Source: JAVZLH01 sp038883475 (GTDB taxonomy: Archaea; Thermoproteota; Bathyarchaeia; Bathyarchaeales; Bathycorpusculaceae). Taken from it: a DNA stretch of 24,034 nucleotides. This document shows, in pieces, positions 1 to 6,909 of this stretch (position 1 is its first letter; every line of letters starts with the position of its first letter). A program made the position numbers and the translations under genes. The notes below the pieces were generated by a model. The model saw nothing but the letters and a program-made list of their open reading frames with translations. It ran no database searches and was not told the DNA's origin. Where the stretch lies: assembly GCA_038883475.1 (NCBI GenBank), contig JAVZMA010000022.1, positions 1 through 24,034 on the forward strand, read 5' to 3'.

Positions 1-1695
1 GCTGAAAACTGCACGGGCTGCGGCGAATGTAAAGACGCTTGCCCAATCGAGTATCCAAACGAGTGGGACATGAATCTAGGCGTTAGAAAGGCTATATCTG
101 TTCCCTTCGACCAAGCCGTGCCGCTTGTCTACACGATAAACCGTGATTACTGCATCGAATGTTACAAATGCGTTGACGCTTGCGGAGCGCGACAAGCGAT
201 AAACTTTGAACAGCAACCCGAAGAAATAGAACTTGAAGTCGGCGCAATAATTGTTGCAACAGGCTATGATATCTATCTACCCTACGACAACTCCCTTTAT
301 GGTTATGGCAAATACCAAAACGTCATAACATCCCTAGAATTTGAAAGGCTAATACTTGCAGCTGGTCCAACTGGTGGAAAAGTTGTACGCGCTTCCGACG
401 GGCAGAAACCCCACAGCGTAGCCTTCATACAATGTGTTGGCTCACGGGACACAAACAAGTATCCATACTGCTCCAACTTCTGTTGCATGTACACTTTGAA
501 GCACGCCGTCCAGCTTAAGGAGAAGTACAAGGAAGATGTGGAGGTTTACGTCTTCTACATGGACATGCGAACCAACTTCAAAGGCTTTGAAGAATTCTAC
601 CACAGAGCAAGAGAACTCGGCGTAAACTTCATCCGCGGACGTGTAAGCCGTGTTTTGGAAATTCCAGAAACAAAGAACTTGGTTATACACGCTGAAGACA
701 TGACGCTTGGACAACCAATGGAAGTTGAAGCTGAAATGGTTGTTTTGGCAACAGCCGCCATACCCAAGAAAGGCTCGGAGGAAGTAGCGCGAATCCTAAA
801 CTTAACACGAGGCGCAGACGGCTTCTTCATGGAAAGCCACCCGAAACTTAAGCCTTTAGACGCGCCGACAGACGGCGTGTTCCTAGCTGGTTCATGTCAA
901 GCGCCAAAGGACATACCCTACAGCGTTTCGCAAGGCTCTGGTGCAGCGGCAAGAGCGGCAACAGTGCTTTCAAAAACGAAATGGAAAATTGAACCAATAG
1001 TAGCGGTTGTGGATCCGAGCAAATGCAGAAACGTTTCAGTCAAATGTGGAATATGCGCTGAGCGTTGCCCATACGGGGCAATAAGGGCGGAGGAAAAGAA
1101 GCCTGCGGAAGTTGTAACCGCCATGTGCCATGGATGTGGAACGTGCGTGGCTGAATGTCCAGCAGACGCCATAACACAGATGCATTTCACAGACGCCCAA
1201 ATAATGGCGCAGATAAGGGCTGCTTTAGAGAAAGATCCTGAAGATAAAATTTTGGCTTTCCTCTGCAACTGGTGCAGCTATGCAGGCGCGGACTTGGCTG
1301 GAACAAGTAGGTTCGAGTATCCACCAACCATAAGACCGATACGGGTTATGTGCTCTGGAAGGGTTGACCGCGACTTCGTATTGGAAGCGCTTAGGCTTGG
1401 CGCGGGAATGGTTTTGGTTGGCGCTTGCCACTTGCCTTACGACTGCCACTATATTAGTGGAAACTGGAAGATGAAAGCTCGGATGGACGCTCTAGCGCCT
1501 ATGCTTCAGAAACTTGGTTTAAGCCCTGAAAGGTTTAGGGTGGAGTATGTTTCCGCTGCGGAAGGCGTTAAGTTCGCTGAAGTAGTTAGGGAAATGACTG
1601 AGCAGATGCGTGCTTTAGGAAAGGATAAAATTAAGGCTGAAAATGCGAAGCTGCGTCCAGTGCTTGAAAACATGCTGAAAAAGAAAGCGAAGTAA
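1..1695 (+). CDS. hdrA: HdrA-MvhD fusion, heterodisulfide reductase subunit A (5'-truncated)
   Basis: The frame is open from base 1, so the N-terminus lies outside the window. The first ATG in view (base 70) is internal, because a CxxCxxCxxxCP iron-sulfur motif (CTGCGECKDACP) precedes it. Next come a second ferredoxin-like motif (CIECYKCVDAC), the HdrA flavin-domain segments (QCVGSRD, YCSNFCCMYTLKHA, VFLAGSCQAPKDIP), and two C-terminal [4Fe-4S] motifs (CGICAERCP, CHGCGTCVAECP). The last ~145 residues are an MvhD/FlpD domain with its cysteine set (FLCNWCSYAG, VMCSGR, GACHLPYDCHY). HdrA is the FAD bifurcation subunit of cytosolic Hdr complexes; MvhD normally links hydrogenase or formate dehydrogenase to it. 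Fused forms are known (HdrA2 of Methanosarcina). The stop lies 4 bp from the convergent permease stop, with a T-rich stretch (1697-1721) just past it. The family call is secure; the electron partner is not visible. Confidence 0.95.
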   Translation, partial: AENCTGCGECKDACPIEYPNEWDMNLGVRKAISVPFDQAVPLVYTINRDYCIECYKCVDACGARQAINFEQQPEEIELEVGAIIVATGYDIYLPYDNSLYGYGKYQNVITSLEFERLILAAGPTGGKVVRASDGQKPHSVAFIQCVGSRDTNKYPYCSNFCCMYTLKHAVQLKEKYKEDVEVYVFYMDMRTNFKGFEEFYHRARELGVNFIRGRVSRVLEIPETKNLVIHAEDMTLGQPMEVEAEMVVLATAAIPKKGSEEVARILNLTRGADGFFMESHPKLKPLDAPTDGVFLAGSCQAPKDIPYSVSQGSGAAARAATVLSKTKWKIEPIVAVVDPSKCRNVSVKCGICAERCPYGAIRAEEKKPAEVVTAMCHGCGTCVAECPADAITQMHFTDAQIMAQIRAALEKDPEDKILAFLCNWCSYAGADLAGTSRFEYPPTIRPIRVMCSGRVDRDFVLEALRLGAGMVLVGACHLPYDCHYISGNWKMKARMDALAPMLQKLGLSPERFRVEYVSAAEGVKFAEVVREMTEQMRALGKDKIKAENAKLRPVLENMLKKKAK

Positions 1696-1699
1696 CTTC

Positions 1700-2983
1700 T
1701 TAACGCTTCTTTTCTTCTTTGAAAAATTTCTGCTTAACAGAATAGTAAAGAGCACCGATTGCTAGGCAAGTGATTCCAGTTATCCAAGATTGGAATGAAG
1801 CAAAAAACGCGAATATTAAAAGAGCCAGGCATGTGCACACTCCAAGAACTGGGATAATGCGTGGATACATCCTTCCTTGAGTCTTTACTCGAAAAGCGCA
1901 AACATTAGCTAAAGCGTAATAGAAGAGTAGCGCGAAGGTGCTTATGGCTACAACCTTGTCCAAATCTACGAATAGAACAAGCAAAACCATCAGTAAACCA
2001 ACAATCCATATTGAATAGTGGGGCGTGTTAAACTTCGGATGCAGCCTACAAAGAGATTCCGGAAGGTCTCTTCGCCTAGCCATAGCATAAGCCATGCGGG
2101 AAACTCCCAAAATGGCTGAGAGCAGAACGCTTGCTGTAGCAAGCAATCCGCCAGCGGAAACAAAATAACGCGCAAACATGTTGTTTGTTACGCTAATGGC
2201 GTCCGTCAACGGCGAACTTGACATTGCAAGTTCATCCGCCCCCACAAGCCCAACAGCTATAAAACCAACCAAAGCATAAACTGTTGTGGATATTGCCAGC
2301 GACAGTAATATAGCCTTTGGAACATTGCGCTTTGCGTCTTTAACCTCCTCTGCTACGACTGCTACTCTCGCGAAGCCCCCGTAAGCGAAGAAAATGTAGA
2401 AGGCTCCATAAAGCACACCTAAATTTAATGGCGCGAAGGGCGCGAGGTTTGCCATGTTGAAGTATAACGAGCCGTAGACCACAAAAAAAGCCAGTATCAA
2501 CAACTTTGTTGCAACAAGAATGTTGTTGAGCATGGCTGTTTGGCGAACGCCCAAAAAGTTTAGGATTGTAAAAGAGATGCAGAGGATTGCGGCAACCAAG
2601 TTAACTGGCAAAACTGGAAATAGAGCCGCTAGGTAACTTGCGAAACCTAGCGAAACCGCTGCGCCAGCAAAAGTGTTAGATACAATCCACATCCAACCAG
2701 TGAGAAAACCAGCGAATGGCGATATCAACTGGTAAGTGTATTCGTAAATGCTTCCTTCTCGGGGTTGCCAAGCCGTTAACTCAGCAAAACTTAACGCAGT
2801 AAAAACCGCAATAACAGCAGCCAAAAGCATGGAAACAACAAGAGCTGAACCCGCCGCCTTCGCCGTAATGCCTACTACGATAAATATGCCTGCACCTATT
2901 ATTGCGCCGACACTTATGGATACGGCGTCTAACAAACCCAAAGTAGGCTTAAACTCGTATTGGTTGGGGCTCTCTTTTTTCAT
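1700..2983 (-). CDS. APC-family amino acid permease
   Basis: This 427-residue polytopic membrane protein has about 12 hydrophobic segments. The first helix carries the APC signature GAIIGAGIF, followed by ELTAWQPREGSIYEYTYQ between helices 2 and 3, and FFAYGGFARVAVVAEEVKDAKRNVPKA near the middle (read as two adjoining segments). These are hallmarks of amino acid/polyamine/organocation secondary transporters. Substrate and direction cannot be read from sequence. The ATG at 2981-2983 has GGTG about 5 nt upstream. The gene lies 78 bp downstream of the glutamine amidotransferase on the same strand. A box A-like CTTAATAACT (3021-3030, minus) suggests it can also be transcribed on its own. The C-terminus is short and lysine-rich (FKEEKKR). 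Confidence 0.9.
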   Translation of the reverse strand: MKKESPNQYEFKPTLGLLDAVSISVGAIIGAGIFIVVGITAKAAGSALVVSMLLAAVIAVFTALSFAELTAWQPREGSIYEYTYQLISPFAGFLTGWMWIVSNTFAGAAVSLGFASYLAALFPVLPVNLVAAILCISFTILNFLGVRQTAMLNNILVATKLLILAFFVVYGSLYFNMANLAPFAPLNLGVLYGAFYIFFAYGGFARVAVVAEEVKDAKRNVPKAILLSLAISTTVYALVGFIAVGLVGADELAMSSSPLTDAISVTNNMFARYFVSAGGLLATASVLLSAILGVSRMAYAMARRRDLPESLCRLHPKFNTPHYSIWIVGLLMVLLVLFVDLDKVVAISTFALLFYYALANVCAFRVKTQGRMYPRIIPVLGVCTCLALLIFAFFASFQSWITGITCLAIGALYYSVKQKFFKEEKKR

Positions 2984-3061
2984 GAATGCACCATTTTCGG
3001 GAAACCTTCTTGAATGAAATAGTTATTAAGGCTTTATGCCCCCTTTTCAGCTGGAGCCTTC

Positions 3062-3892
3062 TTATACTCTCTTTGTTTTCCCAGCATTTTGTGGACGAGA
3101 AGATGCTTTGCCAAACGTCAATGGGTAAGAAAGCTTTAAGCCGACATCTTCACCATGTGCAATCGAAATTTTCTCTTTAAATCCCCCCTCTTTAAGCACG
3201 TTGTTAAACTCTTCTATTAAAGGCTCTCTTCTGCTGCAGAAAACGAGTTCGCCATGCTCATTTATCCATATAGTTAAGCCCCTCGTCCTCCCCTTATGAA
3301 CGAAGTGCAGGAAAGTTTTCCTCTTTCCAACCTGTAACAATGCAATTGCGCTTGAACCTTGTAGTGCGCAGAGAAGCGCGTACAAAGCTTCTTCAACATC
3401 CCTTTTCTTCGTCAAAAGTTCCTCGAACAGATGAGGAACAACTTCCGAATCGATTAATTCAACTCTTTCAGACTCAAAAACATGCGTTCTGCCCAGTTTT
3501 TCCCTAATTTCTTCATAATTTGTTATGTTTCCATTGTGAACTGATGCAATAGTGAATTCTCCATAGCACTTTGCAATGTACGGCTGCGCCGTTTCCATGA
3601 ACCTTGCAGTTTTCATGAAATGCGGGCTGGGCATCCTAACATGTCCAACCAGAATCGCTGCCTCGTCAACACTAACAATTTTAGACAAGTGACTTGATGG
3701 GGAACCAGAAACTTTTCCAATTTTCTCAAGAATAATATTTCCATCATTTCCAAGAACAGCTACTCCGGCACCAAAGCCTCCAACAGGCTTTGCCTCATCT
3801 AGATACTGATGGGCTTCCAACTTTTCTAGAATTTTAAAAACCTTGCTTATAGGTATGGGCTTCCTTAGGGCAAAGCCGAAGATACCGCACAT
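3062..3892 (-). CDS. Class II glutamine amidotransferase (stand-alone)
   Basis: I place the start at ATG 3890-3892, not at the upstream codon at 3928, because class II amidotransferases need the catalytic cysteine directly after the initiator methionine. Here the protein begins MCGIFGFALRKP. Other glutaminase features are GHVRMPSP (glutamine-binding arginine loop), VHNGNITNYEEI (oxyanion and NG motif) and ELIDSEVVPHLFEEL (conserved DSE). The product is 276 residues with no second synthetase, isomerase or transferase domain, so it is a free-standing glutaminase-type domain of the COG0121/YafJ kind. The ammonia acceptor is unknown. An upstream TTTATAG on the minus strand (about 3939-3945) could be its box A. 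The permease follows 78 bp downstream, so joint handling of glutamine or other amino acids is possible but is only inference. Confidence 0.85.
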   Translation of the reverse strand: MCGIFGFALRKPIPISKVFKILEKLEAHQYLDEAKPVGGFGAGVAVLGNDGNIILEKIGKVSGSPSSHLSKIVSVDEAAILVGHVRMPSPHFMKTARFMETAQPYIAKCYGEFTIASVHNGNITNYEEIREKLGRTHVFESERVELIDSEVVPHLFEELLTKKRDVEEALYALLCALQGSSAIALLQVGKRKTFLHFVHKGRTRGLTIWINEHGELVFCSRREPLIEEFNNVLKEGGFKEKISIAHGEDVGLKLSYPLTFGKASSRPQNAGKTKRV

Positions 3893-3953
3893 AGCTTGCA
3901 TTCCTAAACTGAAAATAACTATTACCATTTCTATAAAGCCTTTCCAGTAAATG

Positions 3954-3960
3954 TAAATAA
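3954..3960 (+). promoter_or_regulatory. Box A (TATA) of the candidate sRNA
   Basis: TAAATAA is preceded by a purine-containing BRE-like stretch (AATG). Archaeal transcription starts about 25 nt downstream of the box A centre, which places the start at about 3982, exactly where the predicted terminal stem of the sRNA begins. No plus-strand protein gene nearby would use this promoter. Confidence 0.4.
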
Positions 3961-3981
3961 GTTTGAATTAGCAATATGAAA

Positions 3982-4052
3982 TTGGACGATGAGGTGATCG
4001 AGGTACACTGACGCCTCAAGCGGGTGATTGCTTTTTCCGCTCCCGAGTCCAA
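3982..4052 (+). ncRNA. Candidate C/D-box sRNA (2'-O-methylation guide)
   Basis: This ~71-nt element lies in a gap with no protein gene. A terminal stem TTGGAC (3982-3987)/GTCCAA (4047-4052) closes it. Inside, in order, are a C-like box ACGATGA (3986-3992; consensus RTGATGA), a perfect D' box CTGA (4008-4011), a C'-like box GTGATTG (4024-4030), and a D-like CCGA (4043-4046). The C'-D spacer is exactly 12 nt, and the overall length is near that of archaeal C/D sRNAs. The guide before D' (3996-4007) is complementary over 8 consecutive bases to ACCUCGAU of the conserved 23S peptidyl-transferase loop. The fifth base before D' pairs with the C equivalent to E. coli C2498, a known 2'-O-methyl site. 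The boxes are degenerate and the C-D' spacer is long (15 nt), so this is a hypothesis. The second guide has no target that I recognise. Confidence 0.42.
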
Positions 4053-4111
4053 AAGCTATGCTTCGCTACAAAAACCTAAGGGAAGTAAAAAGTTATGAGG
4101 GGGTGTTTTCG

Positions 4112-4333
4112 TTAAGTTTCTCGTGGTCCTGTAATATATGCCCATATGCTTACAAGGACTAGTGTGAGGATCGCGCCTGTAAGCCCTGAAAGCATGTATC
4201 TTGTGAAGACACCTAACGATGGCAGTAGGACTATAAGCGCTGGGATAACGTATGTAGCCGTGATGTCTGCTATGATTCCTGCGATGAATCCTAGGACCGC
4301 GACAAACACGAATATCTTTAACCTTTCACCCAT
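4112..4333 (-). CDS. Small two-helix membrane protein, unknown function
   Basis: This is a 73-residue protein that I cannot assign to a family. It has a charged start (MGERLK), a long hydrophobic stretch (residues about 7-37, with an internal Asp at 23) and a second helix (about 46-67), ending in a short polar tail (GPRET). It is preferred over the overlapping plus-strand frame because the hydrophobic pattern is coherent and GGTGA sits 7 nt before the ATG at 4331-4333. It is transcribed divergently from the cell-division operon, sharing the 229-bp control region 4334-4562. A link to division or membrane remodelling is speculation from position only. Confidence 0.65.
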   Translation of the reverse strand: MGERLKIFVFVAVLGFIAGIIADITATYVIPALIVLLPSLGVFTRYMLSGLTGAILTLVLVSIWAYITGPRET

Positions 4334-4470
4334 GTGTTTTCACCCTTTGCTTAGCATTTGACTATAAGCCTCCTTTTTAGTCTAACTTACACATTTTTGT
4401 CTATTACTAAAGAATCGACAATATTACCTTTTAATTTTCCACTTAAAGCTCAAAACAGCTTTTAATTAGA

Positions 4471-4506
4471 CATATAGCTCCACTTATAGCCCCTCATATA
4501 GCTCTA
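4471..4506 (+). repeat. Three tandem 12-bp repeats upstream of the cdv operon
   Basis: The units are CATATAGCTCCA (4471-4482), CTTATAGCCCCT (4483-4494) and CATATAGCTCTA (4495-4506), consensus CWTATAGCYCYW. They are followed directly by CATATTAACAAT, which starts like a fourth unit and contains the likely box A. Spacing near one helical turn, just upstream of the promoter, suggests a regulator binding cooperatively on one face of the DNA. Confidence 0.55.
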
Positions 4507-4514
4507 CATATTAA
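4507..4514 (+). promoter_or_regulatory. Putative box A of the cdv operon
   Basis: CATATTAA lies directly after the 12-bp repeats. Its centre predicts transcription from about 4536, giving a leader of about 27 nt that contains the GGAGGT site before the TTG start at 4563. Assigned by position and A/T content only. Confidence 0.4.
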
Positions 4515-4550
4515 CAATACATAAGATTGTTTTCCGCATCCTCTTTTTCC

Positions 4551-4556
4551 GGAGGT
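4551..4556 (+). promoter_or_regulatory. Ribosome binding site fixing the TTG start of the first cdv gene
   Basis: GGAGGT ends 6 nt before TTG 4563-4565. It is a full match to the archaeal 16S anti-SD, and it selects this start over the in-frame TTG at 4527, which lacks such a site and would add 12 residues unlike the family. Confidence 0.75.
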
Positions 4557-4562
4557 ATTACC

Positions 4563-5234
4563 TTGACAGAAAGGTTTAATAAAAAATGGGAAAGTAGACG
4601 CGACGAACAACCATTCACGGAACGAATAAAGGAGGCTGTCAGACCGCCAGGGCCTTTGAAGCCTCGTTTGGACTTCGCCATCAGACGCATTGAACTGCAG
4701 ATTCAGAAACTTGATCAGGCAACGGAAAGGTTCAGCCAAAGAGACAAAGCGATATTTGCAAGGATTGTTGACGCCTATACAAAGCATGACACAGCCCGTG
4801 CAAATGTTTTCGCAAACGAATTAGCAGAAATTCGCAAAATGGAGAGGCTTATAATAAATGCGAGACTTGCCCTTGAACAAATCGTGTTAAGGTTACGAAC
4901 TGTATCGGAACTCGGAGATGTTGTTTCCACACTGGGTCCAGCAGTTGGCGTTTTAAGGACCGTCAGAGCAGGGCTTGTAAGCGTTTTTCCTGAAGCAGAA
5001 AACGAGCTTGGCGAAATAGGTAATATATTGAGCGGTATAATGATTGAAGCTGGACAAAGCTCAGGAATGACAATAAACTTTGACACAGTGAACGAGGACG
5101 CGCAGAAAATTCTAACAGAAGCAGCCACAGTCGCAGAACAAAGAATCAAAGAAAAGTTCCCAGAACTGCCAGCAGGCATACCCGGAATACCAACAACTCC
5201 GTTAAGCGAGAAAACCTCAACAGAAACATCTTAA
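4563..5234 (+). CDS. ESCRT-III (CdvB-like) paralogue without winged helix
   Basis: This protein has 223 residues, starting at TTG 4563. The N-terminus (TERFNKKWE...AVRPPGPLKPRL) leads into the basic amphipathic helix pair of the archaeal ESCRT-III (Snf7-like) core: RRIELQIQKLDQATERF, then NVFANELAEIRKMERL and ALEQIVLRLRTVSELGD. The tail has a proline-rich KFPELPAGIPGIPTTP stretch resembling the MIM2 motif that binds the MIT domain of CdvC. Unlike the second ESCRT-III protein of this operon, it ends there and lacks the C-terminal winged helix that binds CdvA, so it resembles the CdvB1/CdvB2-type paralogues of Sulfolobus. Its expected role is as a filament subunit in membrane scission at division, recycled by CdvC. 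It is the first gene of the operon, 16 bp ahead of cdvA. The family call is firm; the exact paralogue type is inferred. Confidence 0.9.
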   Translation: MTERFNKKWESRRDEQPFTERIKEAVRPPGPLKPRLDFAIRRIELQIQKLDQATERFSQRDKAIFARIVDAYTKHDTARANVFANELAEIRKMERLIINARLALEQIVLRLRTVSELGDVVSTLGPAVGVLRTVRAGLVSVFPEAENELGEIGNILSGIMIEAGQSSGMTINFDTVNEDAQKILTEAATVAEQRIKEKFPELPAGIPGIPTTPLSEKTSTETS

Positions 5235-5250
5235 ACTTGGGGGAGAAAAA

Positions 5251-5970
5251 ATGCAAGAAAACTCCAATCCCTTTTTTTCAGTTGGAAGAGAAATTAAAGA
5301 TGAATACGGCCGCGTAGTGGGCAAAATAGCATCTTTCGCCGTGACACCAAACGGGAAGATAGACGCAGCATTCATCGAACAAACGGACGGCAAATTTTTG
5401 AAATACCCTCTAGAAAATTTGCAATTTAACGGCGGAGAAGTGATACTAACATCATGGGTTAAATCAAAAGCAAATGTGTTCTGCGACCAAATACCGTTGA
5501 TATGGAGAAAAGACCAAGCCCTCAAAGATTTAGTGGACAAAAATAAAATTTCCTCCGAGCTTTATCAGGAACTCCACAGCAGCTTTGAAGGCGCCCTAAC
5601 CCAGTTAAAGAATGATGCGCAAAGCTTGATGGAACAAATCGACAAAGAAATTGCAAAATGTATTGAGGAAATTAAGGCTCTTAACTATGCGCTGGTAAAC
5701 CTTGAAATTGAACATGAAATAGGCAAGATCGACGATGGTTCATACCAGAAAGCATTCGACATCATACAAGACAATATTAAACGCGTCAACATAGAGAAAA
5801 GCGATTTAGAAGCAATCAAAAACAAGCTTTCAAACATTTTGCTGGGCGACAGCCCAAAAGTAGTTGAGCCAAAAATCGAAGAAGCAAAAACAGAAACTTC
5901 CTCAGTTCCAGATCTTCCTGAACCCCCCGTTGTCGTTTACGTGAAGGAAATAGGAAAATCAGGGATTTAA
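5251..5970 (+). CDS. cdvA: Cell division protein CdvA
   Basis: This 239-residue protein has the three-part CdvA layout. Residues about 5-75 form a PRC-barrel-like domain (VGREIKDEYGRVVGKIASFAV, read as overlapping segments, then IDAAFIEQTDGKFLKYPLENLQF). Residues about 85-205 form a long charged coiled coil. After a proline/glutamate-rich linker comes a short C-terminal hydrophobic strand, EPPVVVYVKEIGKSGI, in the position of the E3B peptide that binds the winged helix of CdvB. CdvA is the membrane-associated scaffold that recruits ESCRT-III to mid-cell. Length matches the ~238-residue Sulfolobus protein. A strong GGGGGAG (5239-5245) precedes the ATG. Gene order cdvA-cdvB-cdvC is as in Crenarchaeota. 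Confidence 0.9.
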   Translation: MQENSNPFFSVGREIKDEYGRVVGKIASFAVTPNGKIDAAFIEQTDGKFLKYPLENLQFNGGEVILTSWVKSKANVFCDQIPLIWRKDQALKDLVDKNKISSELYQELHSSFEGALTQLKNDAQSLMEQIDKEIAKCIEEIKALNYALVNLEIEHEIGKIDDGSYQKAFDIIQDNIKRVNIEKSDLEAIKNKLSNILLGDSPKVVEPKIEEAKTETSSVPDLPEPPVVVYVKEIGKSGI

Positions 5971-5992
5971 ACTAAAAATGGTGGCGGGCGGA

Positions 5993-6000
5993 GGGGAGGA
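5993..6000 (+). promoter_or_regulatory. Strong Shine-Dalgarno before cdvB that points at a non-ATG start
   Basis: GGGGAGGA (within a longer GGAGGGGAGGA tract from 5990) is one of the strongest SD tracts in the window, yet no in-frame ATG, GTG or TTG follows within reach. The first in-frame isoleucine codon, ATC 6003-6005, would give the natural beginning (M)KIFTRPSPPPL, 9 nt after the GGAG at 5990-5993. Confidence 0.55.
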
Positions 6001-6002
6001 AA

Positions 6003-6905
6003 ATCAAAATCTTCACTCGTCCAAGTCCTCCACCACTCCGCGAAATAGTCACCAAATCAATGCACACGCTGAGAATCCAGCAGAGTAAGCTTGAGCAGGC
6101 TACTTTTAGACTCAAGGAAAGAGACAGAATTCTTTTCCGAACATGTGTAACTTCACTTAAAAATAACAACAAAGAAAGAGCAGCGATATTTGCAAACGAG
6201 ATTGCGGAAATTCGGAAACTGATAAAATTCCTTTACAATGTGGAGTTAGCTATTGAACGCGTGATCCTAAGACTTGAAACAATAAAAGAATTAGGCGACA
6301 TAGTAATCGACCTTAAACCAGCATTAAAACTTCTTCAAGGTGTTTCACAGGAGCTTTTCGAAATTTTGCCAGATGTTTCTTCAGAACTAGAAAAGGTTAA
6401 CGAAGCAATAAGCGAAACTCTATATTCAACAAAAATAACAGCAGACGAGTCTGTAATCCCAGTAGGCAAGAAAACACCCGGAGGAGAAGAAATTCTAAAA
6501 GAGGTTTCGTCCTTCCTTGAACAAAAATTAACTGAAGAACTTCCCGAACCGCCCGCCGCTCAACCGTCAAAAGAACCTGAACCAACAACGCTGAAGGAAC
6601 TTGTGGCTCTGGCGGCAAGCAATTCGCAAGTAACCGGATATGAAACAGTTGAAGAAATCAGTAAAGAACCCTCCACAACCCTCCTTTCTTATAAAAAGGC
6701 TGAAATTCAGGAAATTTCTTTAAAGGTTGAGAAGCCATCATTGGAAGACGTGCTTCTCGAGTATGTTAGAAAATGTGACGGTGAAATAGACTTAGTTCGT
6801 TGTTCAGATGATTTGAAAATTCCACGTTTAGAAGTTGAAAAAGCCCTTGAAAGTTTAGCTTCAAAAGGAAAAGTAAAAATTGAGTTAAAGAAAGAGGTTG
6901 GGTGA
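6003..6905 (+). CDS. cdvB: CdvB, ESCRT-III protein with C-terminal winged helix (start uncertain)
   Basis: The first canonical in-frame start is ATG 6060, but the frame stays open upstream to a stop at 5973-5975 and encodes KIFTRPSPPPLREIVTKS, which matches the N-terminal segment of the preceding paralogue (RPPGPLKPRL...). I therefore start at ATC 6003, one base from ATG. The ESCRT-III core covers residues about 15-140 (IQQSKLEQATFRLKERDR, IFANEIAEIRKLIKFL). A MIM2-like EELPEPPAAQPSKEPEP follows at about 178-194, then a variable linker. The last ~50 residues form a winged helix (SLEDVLLEYVRKCDGEIDL, then LEVEKALESLASKGKVKIEL) like the CdvA-binding domain of Sulfolobus CdvB. It is the partner of CdvA and substrate of CdvC. 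Family certain; start codon odd. Confidence 0.88.
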   Translation: MKIFTRPSPPPLREIVTKSMHTLRIQQSKLEQATFRLKERDRILFRTCVTSLKNNNKERAAIFANEIAEIRKLIKFLYNVELAIERVILRLETIKELGDIVIDLKPALKLLQGVSQELFEILPDVSSELEKVNEAISETLYSTKITADESVIPVGKKTPGGEEILKEVSSFLEQKLTEELPEPPAAQPSKEPEPTTLKELVALAASNSQVTGYETVEEISKEPSTTLLSYKKAEIQEISLKVEKPSLEDVLLEYVRKCDGEIDLVRCSDDLKIPRLEVEKALESLASKGKVKIELKKEVG

Positions 6906-6909
6906 AAAC

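Noticed and set aside
3982..4052. tRNA or tRNA-like gene
   Set aside because: The length and closing stem are tRNA-like, but no GTTCRA T-loop, no anticodon arm of proper size and no 3' acceptor pattern can be drawn.
4146..4361. Plus-strand ORF opposite the small membrane protein
   Set aside because: The minus-strand frame has a coherent membrane-helix pattern and a GGTGA site; the plus frame has neither.
4527..4562. Upstream TTG as start of the first cdv gene
   Set aside because: It has no ribosome site, and the added residues are unlike the family. GGAGGT clearly serves TTG 4563.
5978..6089. Short ORF from ATG 5978 as the start of cdvB
   Set aside because: It is in a different frame from the ESCRT-III core, lacks a ribosome site and ends at TAA 6087-6089. 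It would need a frameshift to be the cdvB start.
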